64,000 nucleotides of DNA. It comes from Tatumella terrea (lineage in GTDB: Bacteria > Pseudomonadota > Gammaproteobacteria > Enterobacterales > Enterobacteriaceae). The position numbers and the translations under genes were made by a program. The stretch lies in NCBI RefSeq assembly GCF_039523755.1, contig NZ_BAAAFX010000002.1:1-64000 (forward strand), in the 5' to 3' direction. Below are positions 7,446 to 16,118 of the stretch, piece after piece. The first letter of the stretch is position 1. Each line of letters begins with the position of its first letter. The notes below the pieces were generated by a model. It made no database searches. It was not told the origin of the DNA and saw only the letters and a list, made by a program, of their open reading frames with translations.

Positions 7446-8321
7446 TCAGGCACTCCTTTTTTCCGTGGAGAACGCTGCCCCCACGGGATCATCGGCGACG
7501 GTGTTGATCAGATGGCCGATCTGTTCTATTTCCACTTCTACCCGATCCCCCGCAGACATAAAAAGCGGGGGATGACGTTTTTTACCCACCCCGCCGGGAG
7601 AGCCGGTAATAATGACATCGCCGGGACTGAGCCGGGTGAATGTACTGATATATTCAATCAGCCCGGGGATCTTATGGATCATGTGGCAGGTATTATCCTG
7701 CTGAACGACGTTGCCGTTCAGCCAGGTTCTGATCATCAGATTATGGGGATCATCTATTTCGTCGCGGGTCGTCAGGCAGGGTCCGAAGCTACCGGTATTA
7801 CGCCAGTTTTTGCCGGCGGTAAACCAGCTGTGTTGCCAGTCTCTCGCTGAACCGTCCATATAGCAGCTGTAGCCGGCAATGTGGCTGAGTGCCTGGCTGC
7901 GGGGAATATGGCTGCCCCCGACGCCGATAATCACTGCCAGCTCACCTTCATAGTCAAATTCACTGGAATAATACGGTTTAAGCAGCGGTGTATTATGGCC
8001 GGTCTGTGAATCCGGAAAACGAATGAATAAGGTGGGGGCAGGATCCGTTTGCCCGAACTCCTGACGTTTTTCAGCGTAATTCATCCCGACACACAGTATT
8101 TTATTCGGATGCTCAATGACCGGTAAGTAATGGATTTCCTGCCCGGTAAAATCGACCTTCTCCCCGTAATATTGCTGGACGGAAGCGAGTTGCCCCGCCT
8201 CCAGCAATGATTTCAGGTCCGGAAACCGGAGACTCAGGCGACTGCCTAAATCAATAATCCCTTCCGGTTTCACTATCCCGTAACTGCGGGTTCCCTGGTG
8301 CAGATAACTGGCAATTTTCAT
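7446..8321 (-). CDS. Fumarylacetoacetate hydrolase (FAH) family protein in the citrate operon; possible oxaloacetate decarboxylase
   Basis: A 291-residue FAH-superfamily enzyme. Visible signatures: CVGMNYAEKRQEF near residue 97, the metal-ligand segment DYEGELAVIIG near 145, SARDWQ near 181, GKNW, and GDVIITGSPGGVG near 257. The family cleaves or decarboxylates beta-keto and acylpyruvate-type acids through a divalent metal; some members (mammalian FAHD1, a Corynebacterium homologue) decarboxylate oxaloacetate. It sits between the transporter and citC with short gaps and no oadGAB genes are present in the cluster, so a role in oxaloacetate removal is a reasonable inference. A different beta-keto acid substrate is possible. 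Confidence 0.85.
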   Translation of the reverse strand: MKIASYLHQGTRSYGIVKPEGIIDLGSRLSLRFPDLKSLLEAGQLASVQQYYGEKVDFTGQEIHYLPVIEHPNKILCVGMNYAEKRQEFGQTDPAPTLFIRFPDSQTGHNTPLLKPYYSSEFDYEGELAVIIGVGGSHIPRSQALSHIAGYSCYMDGSARDWQHSWFTAGKNWRNTGSFGPCLTTRDEIDDPHNLMIRTWLNGNVVQQDNTCHMIHKIPGLIEYISTFTRLSPGDVIITGSPGGVGKKRHPPLFMSAGDRVEVEIEQIGHLINTVADDPVGAAFSTEKRSA

Positions 8322-8342
8322 TTTACGTCCTGCAATACGCGG

Positions 8343-9704
8343 TTAAATAAGGAAGTTACCCAGAATCAGTAACGACACTGAAACGTTAATGGCCCCCCCG
8401 ATACGGGTGGCTATCTGCGCGAATGGCATTAACACCATCCGGTTGCCTGCGGTCAGAATGGCGACATCTCCGGTGCCGCCTTGCCCGCTCTGACAGCAGG
8501 AAATAATGGCGACATCAATGGGATGCATCCCCAGTTTTTTTCCGACGAAGAACCCGGTAGCGACCAGTGAGAGGACAGTACTGATAATGATCAGCAGATT
8601 ACTCAGCGTGAAGGCATTCACCAGTTCCTGCCACGGTGTGATGGCGACGCCGACGGCAAACAGAATCGGGTAGGTGACCGCGGTCTGAAAAAACTTGTAC
8701 ACCACCTGAGAGCCTGCCAGCAGACGGGGAGAGACCCCGTTGATGAGTTTGATAAACACTGCGACGAAAAGCATACCCACCGGGGCAGGTAAGCCGATGT
8801 ATTTGTGGCCCAGCATACCGACCATATAGAGCAGTACCGCCAGCAACACGCCGGAGGCAAAAGTGGTGACATCCGGCGTGATACTGACCGGCTGAGCCGT
8901 CTCTTCGGGTTTACCGGAAAGATCGGAGTTAGCCGAAGACGCGGGCATCAGCTGACCTTCGCCGGTCAGATGCGGGTAGCGTTTACCCAGCTGATTTAAG
9001 CAGCCGGACACCACAATGGCGGTCAGACTACCGAGCATGACCATCGGCAGCACCCGGCCCAGTGCTACACCCTGTTCCATATTCAGTAACGTGGCATAGC
9101 CTATCGACAGAGGGATAGCCCCTTCACCGACACCGCCGGCCATAATGGGTAAGATAATAAAGAAGAAAATCTGAAAGGGTTCCAGCCCGAGTGCGATCCC
9201 GACTCCCATGCCGACCAGCATCCCCACGATTTCACCGCACAACATCGGGAAAAAGATACGCAGAAACCCCTGGATTAACGTGGTCCGGTTCATACTCATA
9301 ATACTGCCGACGATAATACAGCAGATATAAAGATAAAGAATGTTGGTGGATTTATAGAAGGTTTTCGTGGACTGAATGACAACGTCCGGCAGTAAACCAT
9401 AATAAACCAGTGCCGAAGGAATAAAGGTAGCACAAATGGCCGCGGCGCCAATTTTACCGACAACAGGCAGCCGTTTACCGAACTCACCACAGGCGAAACC
9501 GAAAAAGGCAAGGGTAGCGATCATCACGACAATCTCACTGGAAAGTTTACCTCCCAGACAATCAATAGTGATAAGAACACCGCAAAGTATAAATAAAGGC
9601 AGCGGAATAATACCTATTTTCCACGTATCGAGGATATGCCACCACTTTTCCTTTAAAGACTGTTTCTCCGGCGTAGATACTGAGACATTTTTTATCATCA
9701 TCAT
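8343..9704 (-). CDS. 2-hydroxycarboxylate transporter (2HCT) family citrate transporter
   Basis: Likely brings citrate into the cell, as the first gene of the citrate operon. The 453-residue integral membrane protein has about 11 hydrophobic segments and the two GGxG signatures of the family: AGGVGEGAIPLS near residue 189 and GQGGTGDVAILTAGNRM near 418. The first resembles the CitP/CimH/CitW branch more than Klebsiella CitS, so coupling (Na symport, H symport or exchange with acetate or malate) cannot be settled. The first of three consecutive ATGs is used; AAGGAG lies 5 bases upstream. Confidence 0.9.
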   Translation of the reverse strand: MMMIKNVSVSTPEKQSLKEKWWHILDTWKIGIIPLPLFILCGVLITIDCLGGKLSSEIVVMIATLAFFGFACGEFGKRLPVVGKIGAAAICATFIPSALVYYGLLPDVVIQSTKTFYKSTNILYLYICCIIVGSIMSMNRTTLIQGFLRIFFPMLCGEIVGMLVGMGVGIALGLEPFQIFFFIILPIMAGGVGEGAIPLSIGYATLLNMEQGVALGRVLPMVMLGSLTAIVVSGCLNQLGKRYPHLTGEGQLMPASSANSDLSGKPEETAQPVSITPDVTTFASGVLLAVLLYMVGMLGHKYIGLPAPVGMLFVAVFIKLINGVSPRLLAGSQVVYKFFQTAVTYPILFAVGVAITPWQELVNAFTLSNLLIIISTVLSLVATGFFVGKKLGMHPIDVAIISCCQSGQGGTGDVAILTAGNRMVLMPFAQIATRIGGAINVSVSLLILGNFLI

Positions 9705-10067
9705 TGCTCTCCTTATTTTTACAGTAAAGTTTGCCGGTGCCGGGGTATCTATATTGTGATAAAGATTTTAATTAGTCCGGAGATTTTATGGCAGTTATGG
9801 TTTTTATGGATTTTAAGGAGTTAATGGATTTAAAAAGGATAAATAATCGGTTTTTTTATTAATTTATCTCTGTTGATATGTTCTTTTTTTGTTTTAATTT
9901 TTTCGATTTTATGTTTATAGCCCTCTGGTTGATTATGATCAGTGAAAATGAATAATTCTCATATAGATAAGCTGTGCAAAAGATCACAAGTTCTTTTGAA
10001 AATAAAATTTGATGAAATCAATAATGATATATTACCCGGGGTATCAGCATACTCTGGCGGACGGGAT
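9705..10067. other. AT-rich divergent control region of the citrate genes
   Basis: A 363-base gene-free interval between the divergent transporter operon and dpiB. It is markedly more AT-rich than its surroundings and has several T-runs. It should contain promoters for both directions and DpiA (CitB) binding sites. The one clear motif I see is an FNR-like box at 9929-9942. GTG (9942) and ATG (9948) codons in frame with dpiB occur here but were not chosen as starts. Confidence 0.6.
9929..9942 (+). promoter_or_regulatory. FNR-like binding site upstream of dpiB
   Basis: ttgattatgatcag matches the FNR consensus TTGAT-N4-ATCAA at 9 of 10 defined positions. It lies 126 bases upstream of the chosen dpiB start and about 225 bases from the divergent transporter start. 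Oxygen-responsive activation by FNR would fit anaerobic citrate fermentation. The assignment rests on motif match and context only. Confidence 0.5.
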
Positions 10068-11717
10068 ATGAAACTCTCTTTTCAGATAAAGTTATTTATC
10101 TCACTGATTATTATGTTCTTATCATTATTCTCTGTGTTTGCATCGTATTACTATCTGGAGGCGGGGCGACGGGTTTATCAGGAAATGGTCGTACGGACAC
10201 GGGTGCAATCTGATTTGATCTCCGTCATGCCGGAATTACGTTCTGCAGTAATTCATCGGGATCTTCAGAAAATAAAACGCTTTATGGATAATATCGTTCC
10301 GTTGAGTGATGCCAGTTTTATTGTTATCGGAGATAATAAAATAAATCACTTATATCATTCTGTGAGCCAGGAAAAAGTCGGTACACCGCTGGTGGGAGGC
10401 GATAACGATGAAGTCTTACGGGGTAAAACGGTGACCACCTGCCGTCGGGGCGGTTTAGGGATCTCTTTACGGAGCAAGTCGCCGGTGTTTGATGACCAGG
10501 GGAACGTGGCCGGGATTGTTTCTGTGGGATATCTGAAAAGTGATATTGATAATATTACATTAAGTAAAGTATGTAACGCCTTTATTATTCTCTTCCTTCT
10601 GCTGGTCAGTCTTTTTATATATTGCTGGTTTTTCACAAGGAGTATAAAAAAACAGATGTTCTCCCTTGAACCCAGGGAGATAGGGTTACTGGTCCGGCAG
10701 CAAAAAGCGATGCTGGAATCGATCTTTGAAGGCGTGATTGCTATCGATGACCAGTTAAGAGTGATTGTTGTGAATAAGGCGGCTCAGCATTTACTTGGGA
10801 TAAATGGCACAGGTAATTCCTTATCGGGGAAAAAAATTCATCAGCTGATAAAACCGGTCTCATTTTTTGACCCGCCGGTAATGCTGGAAAACGATACTCA
10901 TGATGAAATCTGTCGTTTTAATCAGCTGACCGTTATTGCAAGCCGCATCCGGATAATACTGGAAGATAAATTACAGGGATGGGTGATTACGTTTCGTGAT
11001 CGACAGGAAATCGAGAGCCTGACCACCCGCTTAAGCCAGGTGAACGGCTATCTGGAAAATCTGCGGGTAATGCATCATGAGCAGTTAAATCAGACCACCG
11101 TCATCTCAGGGCTATTACAATCCGGCCGCTACCAGGAAGCCATTAACTATATTCAGTTACAGTCTGAACATACGCAAAGTGTTCTCGATTTTATCTCCGC
11201 GCAGTTTGCTTCACCCATGCTGTGCGGCTTGTTGCTGGGTAAAGTGTCACGCGCGCGGGAGAAAGGGGTCGAACTGATTTTTGACCCGACCAGTGAACTG
11301 TTACACCCTTTTCATGGGTTGCCGGAATCGGAACTGATCTCGGTGATCGGTAATCTGCTGGATAACGCGATTGAAGCAACCCAGCAGGTCGATCCTTTGC
11401 ACAGAACGATCGAAGTACTGATCGTCGGAGGGAATGGCGAACTGATCATCGAAGTGGCAGACAATGGTATCGGGATCCCGCCGGCGCTGAAAGATCATCT
11501 GTTTGAACGTGGAATAACTTCAAAAAACAGTGAAGGCCACGGTATCGGACTGTCGCTGATCCATAGCTTTGTCACCCAGGCAGGGGGAGTGATTGAAGTG
11601 GCTGATAACACCGGGGGTGGGACCATTTTTTCCGTATTTATTCCGGAGCGCCCTGCAGATCCGCCTGATCCCTGGTTACCCGGATCAGCTCTAACGAAAG
11701 ATAACGCTTATGCCTGA
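10068..11717 (+). CDS. dpiB: Citrate-sensing histidine kinase (DpiB/CitA family)
   Basis: Membrane sensor that detects external citrate and phosphorylates DpiA. The 549-residue protein has TM1 at about residues 8-28, a periplasmic PAS-like sensing domain, TM2 at about 174-194, a cytoplasmic PAS domain (ESIFEGVIAID), a phosphoacceptor His337 in MHHEQLNQ, and an HATPase domain with N-box GNLLDNAIEA and G-boxes ADNGIGIP and GHGIGLSL. The start MKLSFQ gives the family length (E. coli DpiB 552); an ORF extension upstream has atypical AT-rich codons and overlaps the FNR-like box. Confidence 0.93.
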   Translation: MKLSFQIKLFISLIIMFLSLFSVFASYYYLEAGRRVYQEMVVRTRVQSDLISVMPELRSAVIHRDLQKIKRFMDNIVPLSDASFIVIGDNKINHLYHSVSQEKVGTPLVGGDNDEVLRGKTVTTCRRGGLGISLRSKSPVFDDQGNVAGIVSVGYLKSDIDNITLSKVCNAFIILFLLLVSLFIYCWFFTRSIKKQMFSLEPREIGLLVRQQKAMLESIFEGVIAIDDQLRVIVVNKAAQHLLGINGTGNSLSGKKIHQLIKPVSFFDPPVMLENDTHDEICRFNQLTVIASRIRIILEDKLQGWVITFRDRQEIESLTTRLSQVNGYLENLRVMHHEQLNQTTVISGLLQSGRYQEAINYIQLQSEHTQSVLDFISAQFASPMLCGLLLGKVSRAREKGVELIFDPTSELLHPFHGLPESELISVIGNLLDNAIEATQQVDPLHRTIEVLIVGGNGELIIEVADNGIGIPPALKDHLFERGITSKNSEGHGIGLSLIHSFVTQAGGVIEVADNTGGGTIFSVFIPERPADPPDPWLPGSALTKDNAYA

Positions 11718-12408
11718 TGACCATATTGATGTACTGATTGTTGAAGATGAAAATGCCCTGGCGCAGTTACATGCCGGGCTTGTGAATAATTTCCCGTGTC
11801 TGCGGGTCATCGGGATTGCTTCAACCCTGCGGCAGGCCGAAGAGATGATAGAACAACGCAGCCCGAAACTGGTATTGCTGGACAACTATTTACCGGACGG
11901 ACAGGGGATCACATTAATCAGCTCAGCCACGTTCAGCCGCGCTCAGTGTGCCGTTATTTTTATTACCGCGGCCAGTGATATGAATACCTGCAGTCAGGCG
12001 ATCCGTGTGGGTGCGTTTGACTACATTCTCAAACCGGTATCATTGAAGCGATTAAGCCAGTCACTGGAAAATTTTATCCGTTTCAGCAGGCAGCAACGGG
12101 AGTGGAAAATTGTCGATCAGAAGAATGTCGATTCCCTTTACCAACTGCAGGCGAAAAATTTCCGGCAGCGGGAAACGGATAAAGGGATTGAGGAAAATAC
12201 ACTGGCACTGGTGCGAAAGCTTTTTACCGATGACCAGTCCTGTCTGAGTGTCGATGATGTGATGGCAGGTTCCGGCCTGAGTAAAACCACGGCCAGGCGC
12301 TATCTGGAATATTGTGTCAGAGCGCAGTTACTGGGCGTGGAACTGGTTTATGGAAAAATAGGCCACCCCCGGCGCTTATATCGTCGCCGGAAGGCGGGCG
12401 ACCCGTAA
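11710..12408 (+). CDS. dpiA: Response regulator of citrate metabolism (DpiA/CitB family)
   Basis: Transcriptional activator partner of DpiB, expected to activate the divergent citrate operon. 232 residues. The receiver domain has acidic residues in IVEDE, phosphoacceptor Asp58 in LLDNYLPDG, and Lys near residue 109 in ILKPVS. The C-terminal helix-turn-helix contains GLSKTTARRYLEYC near residue 197, a family hallmark. It overlaps dpiB by 8 bases, indicating coupled translation. Confidence 0.94.
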   Translation: MPDDHIDVLIVEDENALAQLHAGLVNNFPCLRVIGIASTLRQAEEMIEQRSPKLVLLDNYLPDGQGITLISSATFSRAQCAVIFITAASDMNTCSQAIRVGAFDYILKPVSLKRLSQSLENFIRFSRQQREWKIVDQKNVDSLYQLQAKNFRQRETDKGIEENTLALVRKLFTDDQSCLSVDDVMAGSGLSKTTARRYLEYCVRAQLLGVELVYGKIGHPRRLYRRRKAGDP

Positions 12409-12432
12409 CGGATGTCTGCCGCAAAGCCGTGT

Positions 12433-13140
12433 TCAGGTTTCAACATTGACGCACAGGGCATCATATCGCCAGTATTCATGGTCACAATCGATCACCTGCT
12501 GATGCTGGTTCTGATTGATACGCGTGATACAAATCCCCGGGCTGCCCGAGGCAACATTGAGTGCCGGGGCGGAGAATGCTGGCAGAGGGCCAGGCAAAAC
12601 GGTAAAGCGCACCCCGCCATAACGAATGTTATAGAGCTTTTCATACAAATGCGTCAGGGAAAGGGTGAGGTCTTCCTGAAGCAGACCCGGGAAAAAGGCC
12701 GGATTCAGATAATGCTCGACATAGAGCACCGCCCGCCCATCAATCCGTCTTCTGCGCCGGATGCAAAAAAGGGTATCACCGGCCGCGACCTGTAATTGCT
12801 GTGCCAGCAACGGGGTCGCCGCGATCTCGCCGGCACTGAGCACTTCGGTATGTGCCTGTCTGCCCTGACGGGCCGCCATTTCGTGAAAATGGCTGCGTAA
12901 CAGAGGGTTATAGATCAGTCTGGGAGGGGCAATAAACCATCCGCGCCGGAGTTCACGATAAATCTCGCCGCGTGATTCAAGTAAGGCTAATGCTTCACGA
13001 AGTGTAATTCGGGTGGTGGAGTATTCTTCACTGAGTTGCCTTTCTGAAGGCAGGCGTCCGTTAATAAACTCATCATTTTTCAGCCTCTTAAATAAAGAGT
13101 CCGCAATCGAATCAACTGCTTTTGTGTTTCCGGAGATCAC
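12433..13140 (-). CDS. GntR/UTRA family transcriptional regulator (PhnR-like)
   Basis: A 235-residue repressor-type protein. The N-terminal winged helix contains the GntR signature LPSERQLSEEYSTTRITLREAL (residues about 30-51); the C-terminal UTRA ligand domain ends with DCDHEYWRYDALCVNVET. That ending resembles the phosphonate regulator PhnR of Salmonella. It is divergent from an ABC importer operon whose upstream region holds a 12-base near-palindrome, so it probably controls that operon in response to the imported compound. The ligand is unknown. Confidence 0.85.
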   Translation of the reverse strand: MISGNTKAVDSIADSLFKRLKNDEFINGRLPSERQLSEEYSTTRITLREALALLESRGEIYRELRRGWFIAPPRLIYNPLLRSHFHEMAARQGRQAHTEVLSAGEIAATPLLAQQLQVAAGDTLFCIRRRRRIDGRAVLYVEHYLNPAFFPGLLQEDLTLSLTHLYEKLYNIRYGGVRFTVLPGPLPAFSAPALNVASGSPGICITRINQNQHQQVIDCDHEYWRYDALCVNVET

Positions 13141-13316
13141 GTGTCAGCCCTGTGTTGGTGCATATCTGCACTTACGGAGTTCATTTTCAGAAGAAAGTCA
13201 GGTGTAAATGCTTTTAGCGATCAGCGATACAGCTTGCAGAGTATTGTAAAAAAACAGCTATCACAACGCTGTCATAAAATTTTCATACGCTGTCACTATA
13301 TTGGCTTGGATTTTGC

Positions 13317-13328
13317 TGGACTAGACCA
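13317..13328 (+). promoter_or_regulatory. Candidate GntR/UTRA operator upstream of the ABC importer operon
   Basis: tggactagacca is a 12-base palindrome broken at one pair. It resembles the TGGTNTAGACCA sites bound by PhnF-type GntR/UTRA regulators. It ends 32 bases before the start of the binding-protein gene, a position suited to repression. The 220-base interval 13141-13360 is otherwise the shared promoter region for the regulator and the importer operon. Confidence 0.55.
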
Positions 13329-13360
13329 GTGAGCTTGTCACTTATCCGCAGGAGCCCGAT

Positions 13361-14422
13361 ATGAAAGCCAGTATTGTAACTCTGTTATCAGCCGCTATTT
13401 TTCTTGCTCTTCCCGCGGCGCATGCTGCGGACAATAACCTTGCTGCGCTTGAGAAAGCCGCCCGTAGCGAAGGTCAGGTCAACAGTGTCGGTATGCCTGA
13501 TAGCTGGGCAGACTGGAAAGACACCTGGAACGACATCAGCCGGATGTACGGTATTAAGCATAGCGATACGGATATGTCATCGGCACAGGAACTGGCGAAA
13601 TTTGCGGCCGAAAAACAGAATGCCACCGCAGATATCGGTGATGTCGGCGCGGCATTTGGTCCGATTGCGGTAGAAAAAGGTCTGGCACTGCCTTATAAGC
13701 CGGATCACTGGGATCAGATCCCTGGCTGGGCGAAAGATCAGGGAGGGCACTGGATGCTGGCTTATACCGGTACCATCGCCTTCCTGGTGGATAAACAGCA
13801 GGTAAAAGATGTCCCTCACAGCTGGGCGGACCTGAAAAAAGGCAAATATGTTGTCACCATCGGAGATGTCGGGGTGGCGGCACAGGCGGCGAATGGTGTG
13901 CTGGCGGCGAACTATGCTCTGGGCGGCGATGAAAAGAACCTGAAACCGGCGCTGACCTTCTTCGGTGATTTAGCCAAACAGGGGCGTCTCGGCTTAACCG
14001 ATCCGGTGATCGCGAATATCGAAAAAGGGGAGATTCAGGTCGCCGTCGTCTGGGATTTCAACGGCCTGAGCTACCGTGATCAGATCGATAAAAACCGTTA
14101 TGAAGTGGTCATTCCGTCCGACGGATCGGTCACTTCCGGCTATACCACCATCATTAACAAATACGCAAAACATCCGAATGCCGCCAAACTGGCGCGGGAA
14201 TTTATCTTCTCCGATGCCGGACAAATCAATCTGGCGCGGGGCTATGCCCGTCCGATCCGTGCGCAATATATAACGCTGCCGGCCGATGTACAGGCCAAAT
14301 TGCTGCCTGCTGCAGAATATAAAAACGCACGTCCCATCAAAGATCAGGCTGCCTGGGATAAATCATCGAAAATGTTGCCGTCTCTGTGGCAGCAATACGT
14401 GATGATCAATATGCAGCAATAA
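13361..14422 (+). CDS. ABC transporter periplasmic substrate-binding protein
   Basis: Captures the substrate in the periplasm for the importer encoded downstream. 353 residues, starting with a signal peptide (about residues 1-22, cleavage after AAHA). The mature part looks like a family 1/6 (AfuA/PotD/PhnS-like) binding protein: repeated short WADWK/SWADLKKGK elements and a QVAVVWDFNG segment near residue 227. Ribosome binding site gcaggag. The adjacent hydrolase and PhnR-like regulator suggest an organophosphorus ligand; iron or polyamine is a less favoured alternative. Confidence 0.88.
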   Translation: MKASIVTLLSAAIFLALPAAHAADNNLAALEKAARSEGQVNSVGMPDSWADWKDTWNDISRMYGIKHSDTDMSSAQELAKFAAEKQNATADIGDVGAAFGPIAVEKGLALPYKPDHWDQIPGWAKDQGGHWMLAYTGTIAFLVDKQQVKDVPHSWADLKKGKYVVTIGDVGVAAQAANGVLAANYALGGDEKNLKPALTFFGDLAKQGRLGLTDPVIANIEKGEIQVAVVWDFNGLSYRDQIDKNRYEVVIPSDGSVTSGYTTIINKYAKHPNAAKLAREFIFSDAGQINLARGYARPIRAQYITLPADVQAKLLPAAEYKNARPIKDQAAWDKSSKMLPSLWQQYVMINMQQ

Positions 14423-14443
14423 CCGACGATCCGGAGGTCAGCG

Positions 14444-15265
14444 ATGAAAACAATACTGGTGGTTCTGGATGGGCTGAGTGACAGCGTGGCAGGCTATGCA
14501 ATGGGATATTTACACGCCGAGTGTGCTCAGGGAAACGGCCAGTATTATGCCATTACCTGTGAATTACCCTCCCTGTCGAGACCGCTGTATGAATGTATTC
14601 TGACCGGCGTTCCGCCGGTCATCAGCGGGATAATTCATAATGGCGTCTCGCGGATGAGCCATCAGCGCAGCATATTCCATTATGCCCGTGCTGCCGGGCG
14701 GGTGACGGCGGCCGCGGCTTACCACTGGGTCAGTGAGCTTTATAATCGTACGCCATTCGATCCGGTACGTGATCGCCATACCTCCGATCCTGAATTGCCC
14801 GTTCAGTACGGGCACTTTTATTCCGATGACAGTTATCCGGATTCTCACCTGTTTGAAGACGCTGAAAGTTTGCGGGTGCAGCACGACCCGGATTTCTTAT
14901 TGATCCATCCGATGAATGTGGATGATGCCGGGCATAAGTTCGGGCTTAATTCTTCCCAATACCGAAACCGGGCCCGCAGAGCTGACGGTTATCTGTCGCA
15001 CTGGATGCCGCAATGGCTGGCACAGGGGTATCAGGTTATTGTCACCTCCGACCACGGTATGAATGAGGATCATTCACACGGAGGAACACTCCCTGAAGAG
15101 ACCCGGGTCCCGCTGTTTGTGTTTGGTCAGGCATTCTCACGACAGAAAGATCTTATGCCGCGGCAGACCGAGCTTTGCGGGACGGTGTGTGAAATCCTGG
15201 GCGTTCCTCATGATAAGCCCGTCTGCCGGGCGTTATTAGCCTCAGCCTGCGGGGAGGAGAGATGA
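14444..15265 (+). CDS. Alkaline phosphatase superfamily hydrolase (nucleotide pyrophosphatase/phosphonoacetate hydrolase-like), cytoplasmic
   Basis: A 273-residue metal-dependent hydrolase without a signal peptide. The superfamily ligands are visible: Asp9 in VVLDG, a nucleophile candidate Ser45 (or Ser43) in PSLSRPLY, Asp160/Asp161 and His164 in NVDDAGHKFG, Asp203-His204 in TSDHGM and His212 in SHGG. It lies between the binding-protein and permease genes and its stop overlaps the next start (ATGA). The inferred role is cleavage of the imported phospho- or phosphono-compound in the cytoplasm. It is shorter than classical phosphonoacetate hydrolase (about 400 residues). Confidence 0.82.
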   Translation: MKTILVVLDGLSDSVAGYAMGYLHAECAQGNGQYYAITCELPSLSRPLYECILTGVPPVISGIIHNGVSRMSHQRSIFHYARAAGRVTAAAAYHWVSELYNRTPFDPVRDRHTSDPELPVQYGHFYSDDSYPDSHLFEDAESLRVQHDPDFLLIHPMNVDDAGHKFGLNSSQYRNRARRADGYLSHWMPQWLAQGYQVIVTSDHGMNEDHSHGGTLPEETRVPLFVFGQAFSRQKDLMPRQTELCGTVCEILGVPHDKPVCRALLASACGEER

Positions 15266-16107
15266 AAGGAAAACACCGGGCCTTACTTTGGCTGTTACCC
15301 TTTGCTGTTTTTTATCTGGCTTTCCAGGTCGCACCGCTGGCCTGGGTTGCCGGAAACAGTTTCTGGAGCGATGTCAATAGCCGCTGGGGGCTGGATAATT
15401 ACCATGACATTCTGACCTCACCGTTCTATCTGCAGGCGATACGTTTTTCACTGGATATTTCGTTCTGGTCGAGTGTGTATGGTGTGCTGATCTCGCTGGT
15501 GGCAGGCTATTCCCTGAGTCAGCTGGCAGAAAGTAAACTACACCGGTTTCTGCTGGCGTTCACCAATATGACCAGTAACTTTGCCGGTGTACCGCTGGCC
15601 TTTGCGTTTATTATCCTGCTCGGGCTGAACGGTTGCCTGACACTGATCCTGCGCCGCTACGGCCTGGCAGGGGATTTCCGGCTCTTTTCCCGTGACGGCA
15701 TGGTGGTGGTTTATACCTGGTTTCAGATCCCGCTTGGCGTGATGTTACTGCTGCCGGCTTTTGATGGACTGAAAAAGGAGTGGCAGGAATCTGCAGCCTT
15801 ACTCGGGGCCGGGCGTCTTAACTACTGGCGTCTCGTCGCGCTCCCCATCCTCTCACCCGCATTACTCGGGACGTTTGTGATCCTTCTGGCAAATGCCCTG
15901 GGGGCTTATGCCACCATCTATGCATTGACCAGCGGTAATTTTAACGTCGTTCCCGTACGGATAGCCGCACTGGTCTCCGGAGACATTTCGCTCGACCCCT
16001 ATATGGGAAGCGCGTTAGCGATGTTGCTGGTGTTGCTGCTGACGGTGATCACCGTTGTACAGCAGTACCTGGTGCGTCGCAGCTACTTAAACGTTAAACG
16101 CAGCTGA
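15262..16107 (+). CDS. ABC transporter permease (first subunit)
   Basis: A 281-residue inner-membrane permease with about six hydrophobic segments. The BPD-type cytoplasmic EAA loop is seen as the segment WQESAALLGAGRLNYWRLVALPIL near residues 174-197, which contacts the ATPase. It overlaps the hydrolase gene by 4 bases and is 11 bases from the second permease gene. It belongs to the same type-I importer family as PotB/PhnU permeases. Confidence 0.9.
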   Translation: MKGKHRALLWLLPFAVFYLAFQVAPLAWVAGNSFWSDVNSRWGLDNYHDILTSPFYLQAIRFSLDISFWSSVYGVLISLVAGYSLSQLAESKLHRFLLAFTNMTSNFAGVPLAFAFIILLGLNGCLTLILRRYGLAGDFRLFSRDGMVVVYTWFQIPLGVMLLLPAFDGLKKEWQESAALLGAGRLNYWRLVALPILSPALLGTFVILLANALGAYATIYALTSGNFNVVPVRIAALVSGDISLDPYMGSALAMLLVLLLTVITVVQQYLVRRSYLNVKRS

Positions 16108-16118
16108 AGGGAGTCCCT

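Noticed and set aside
9942..10067. Upstream in-frame GTG (9942) and ATG (9948) as starts of dpiB
   Set aside because: They would add 40 or more atypical residues, overlap an FNR-like box, and exceed the family length; the ATG at 10068 gives a normal N-terminal membrane anchor.
12412..12795. 127-codon plus-strand ORF downstream of dpiA
   Set aside because: It is antisense to the GntR/UTRA regulator, which shows clear domain motifs.
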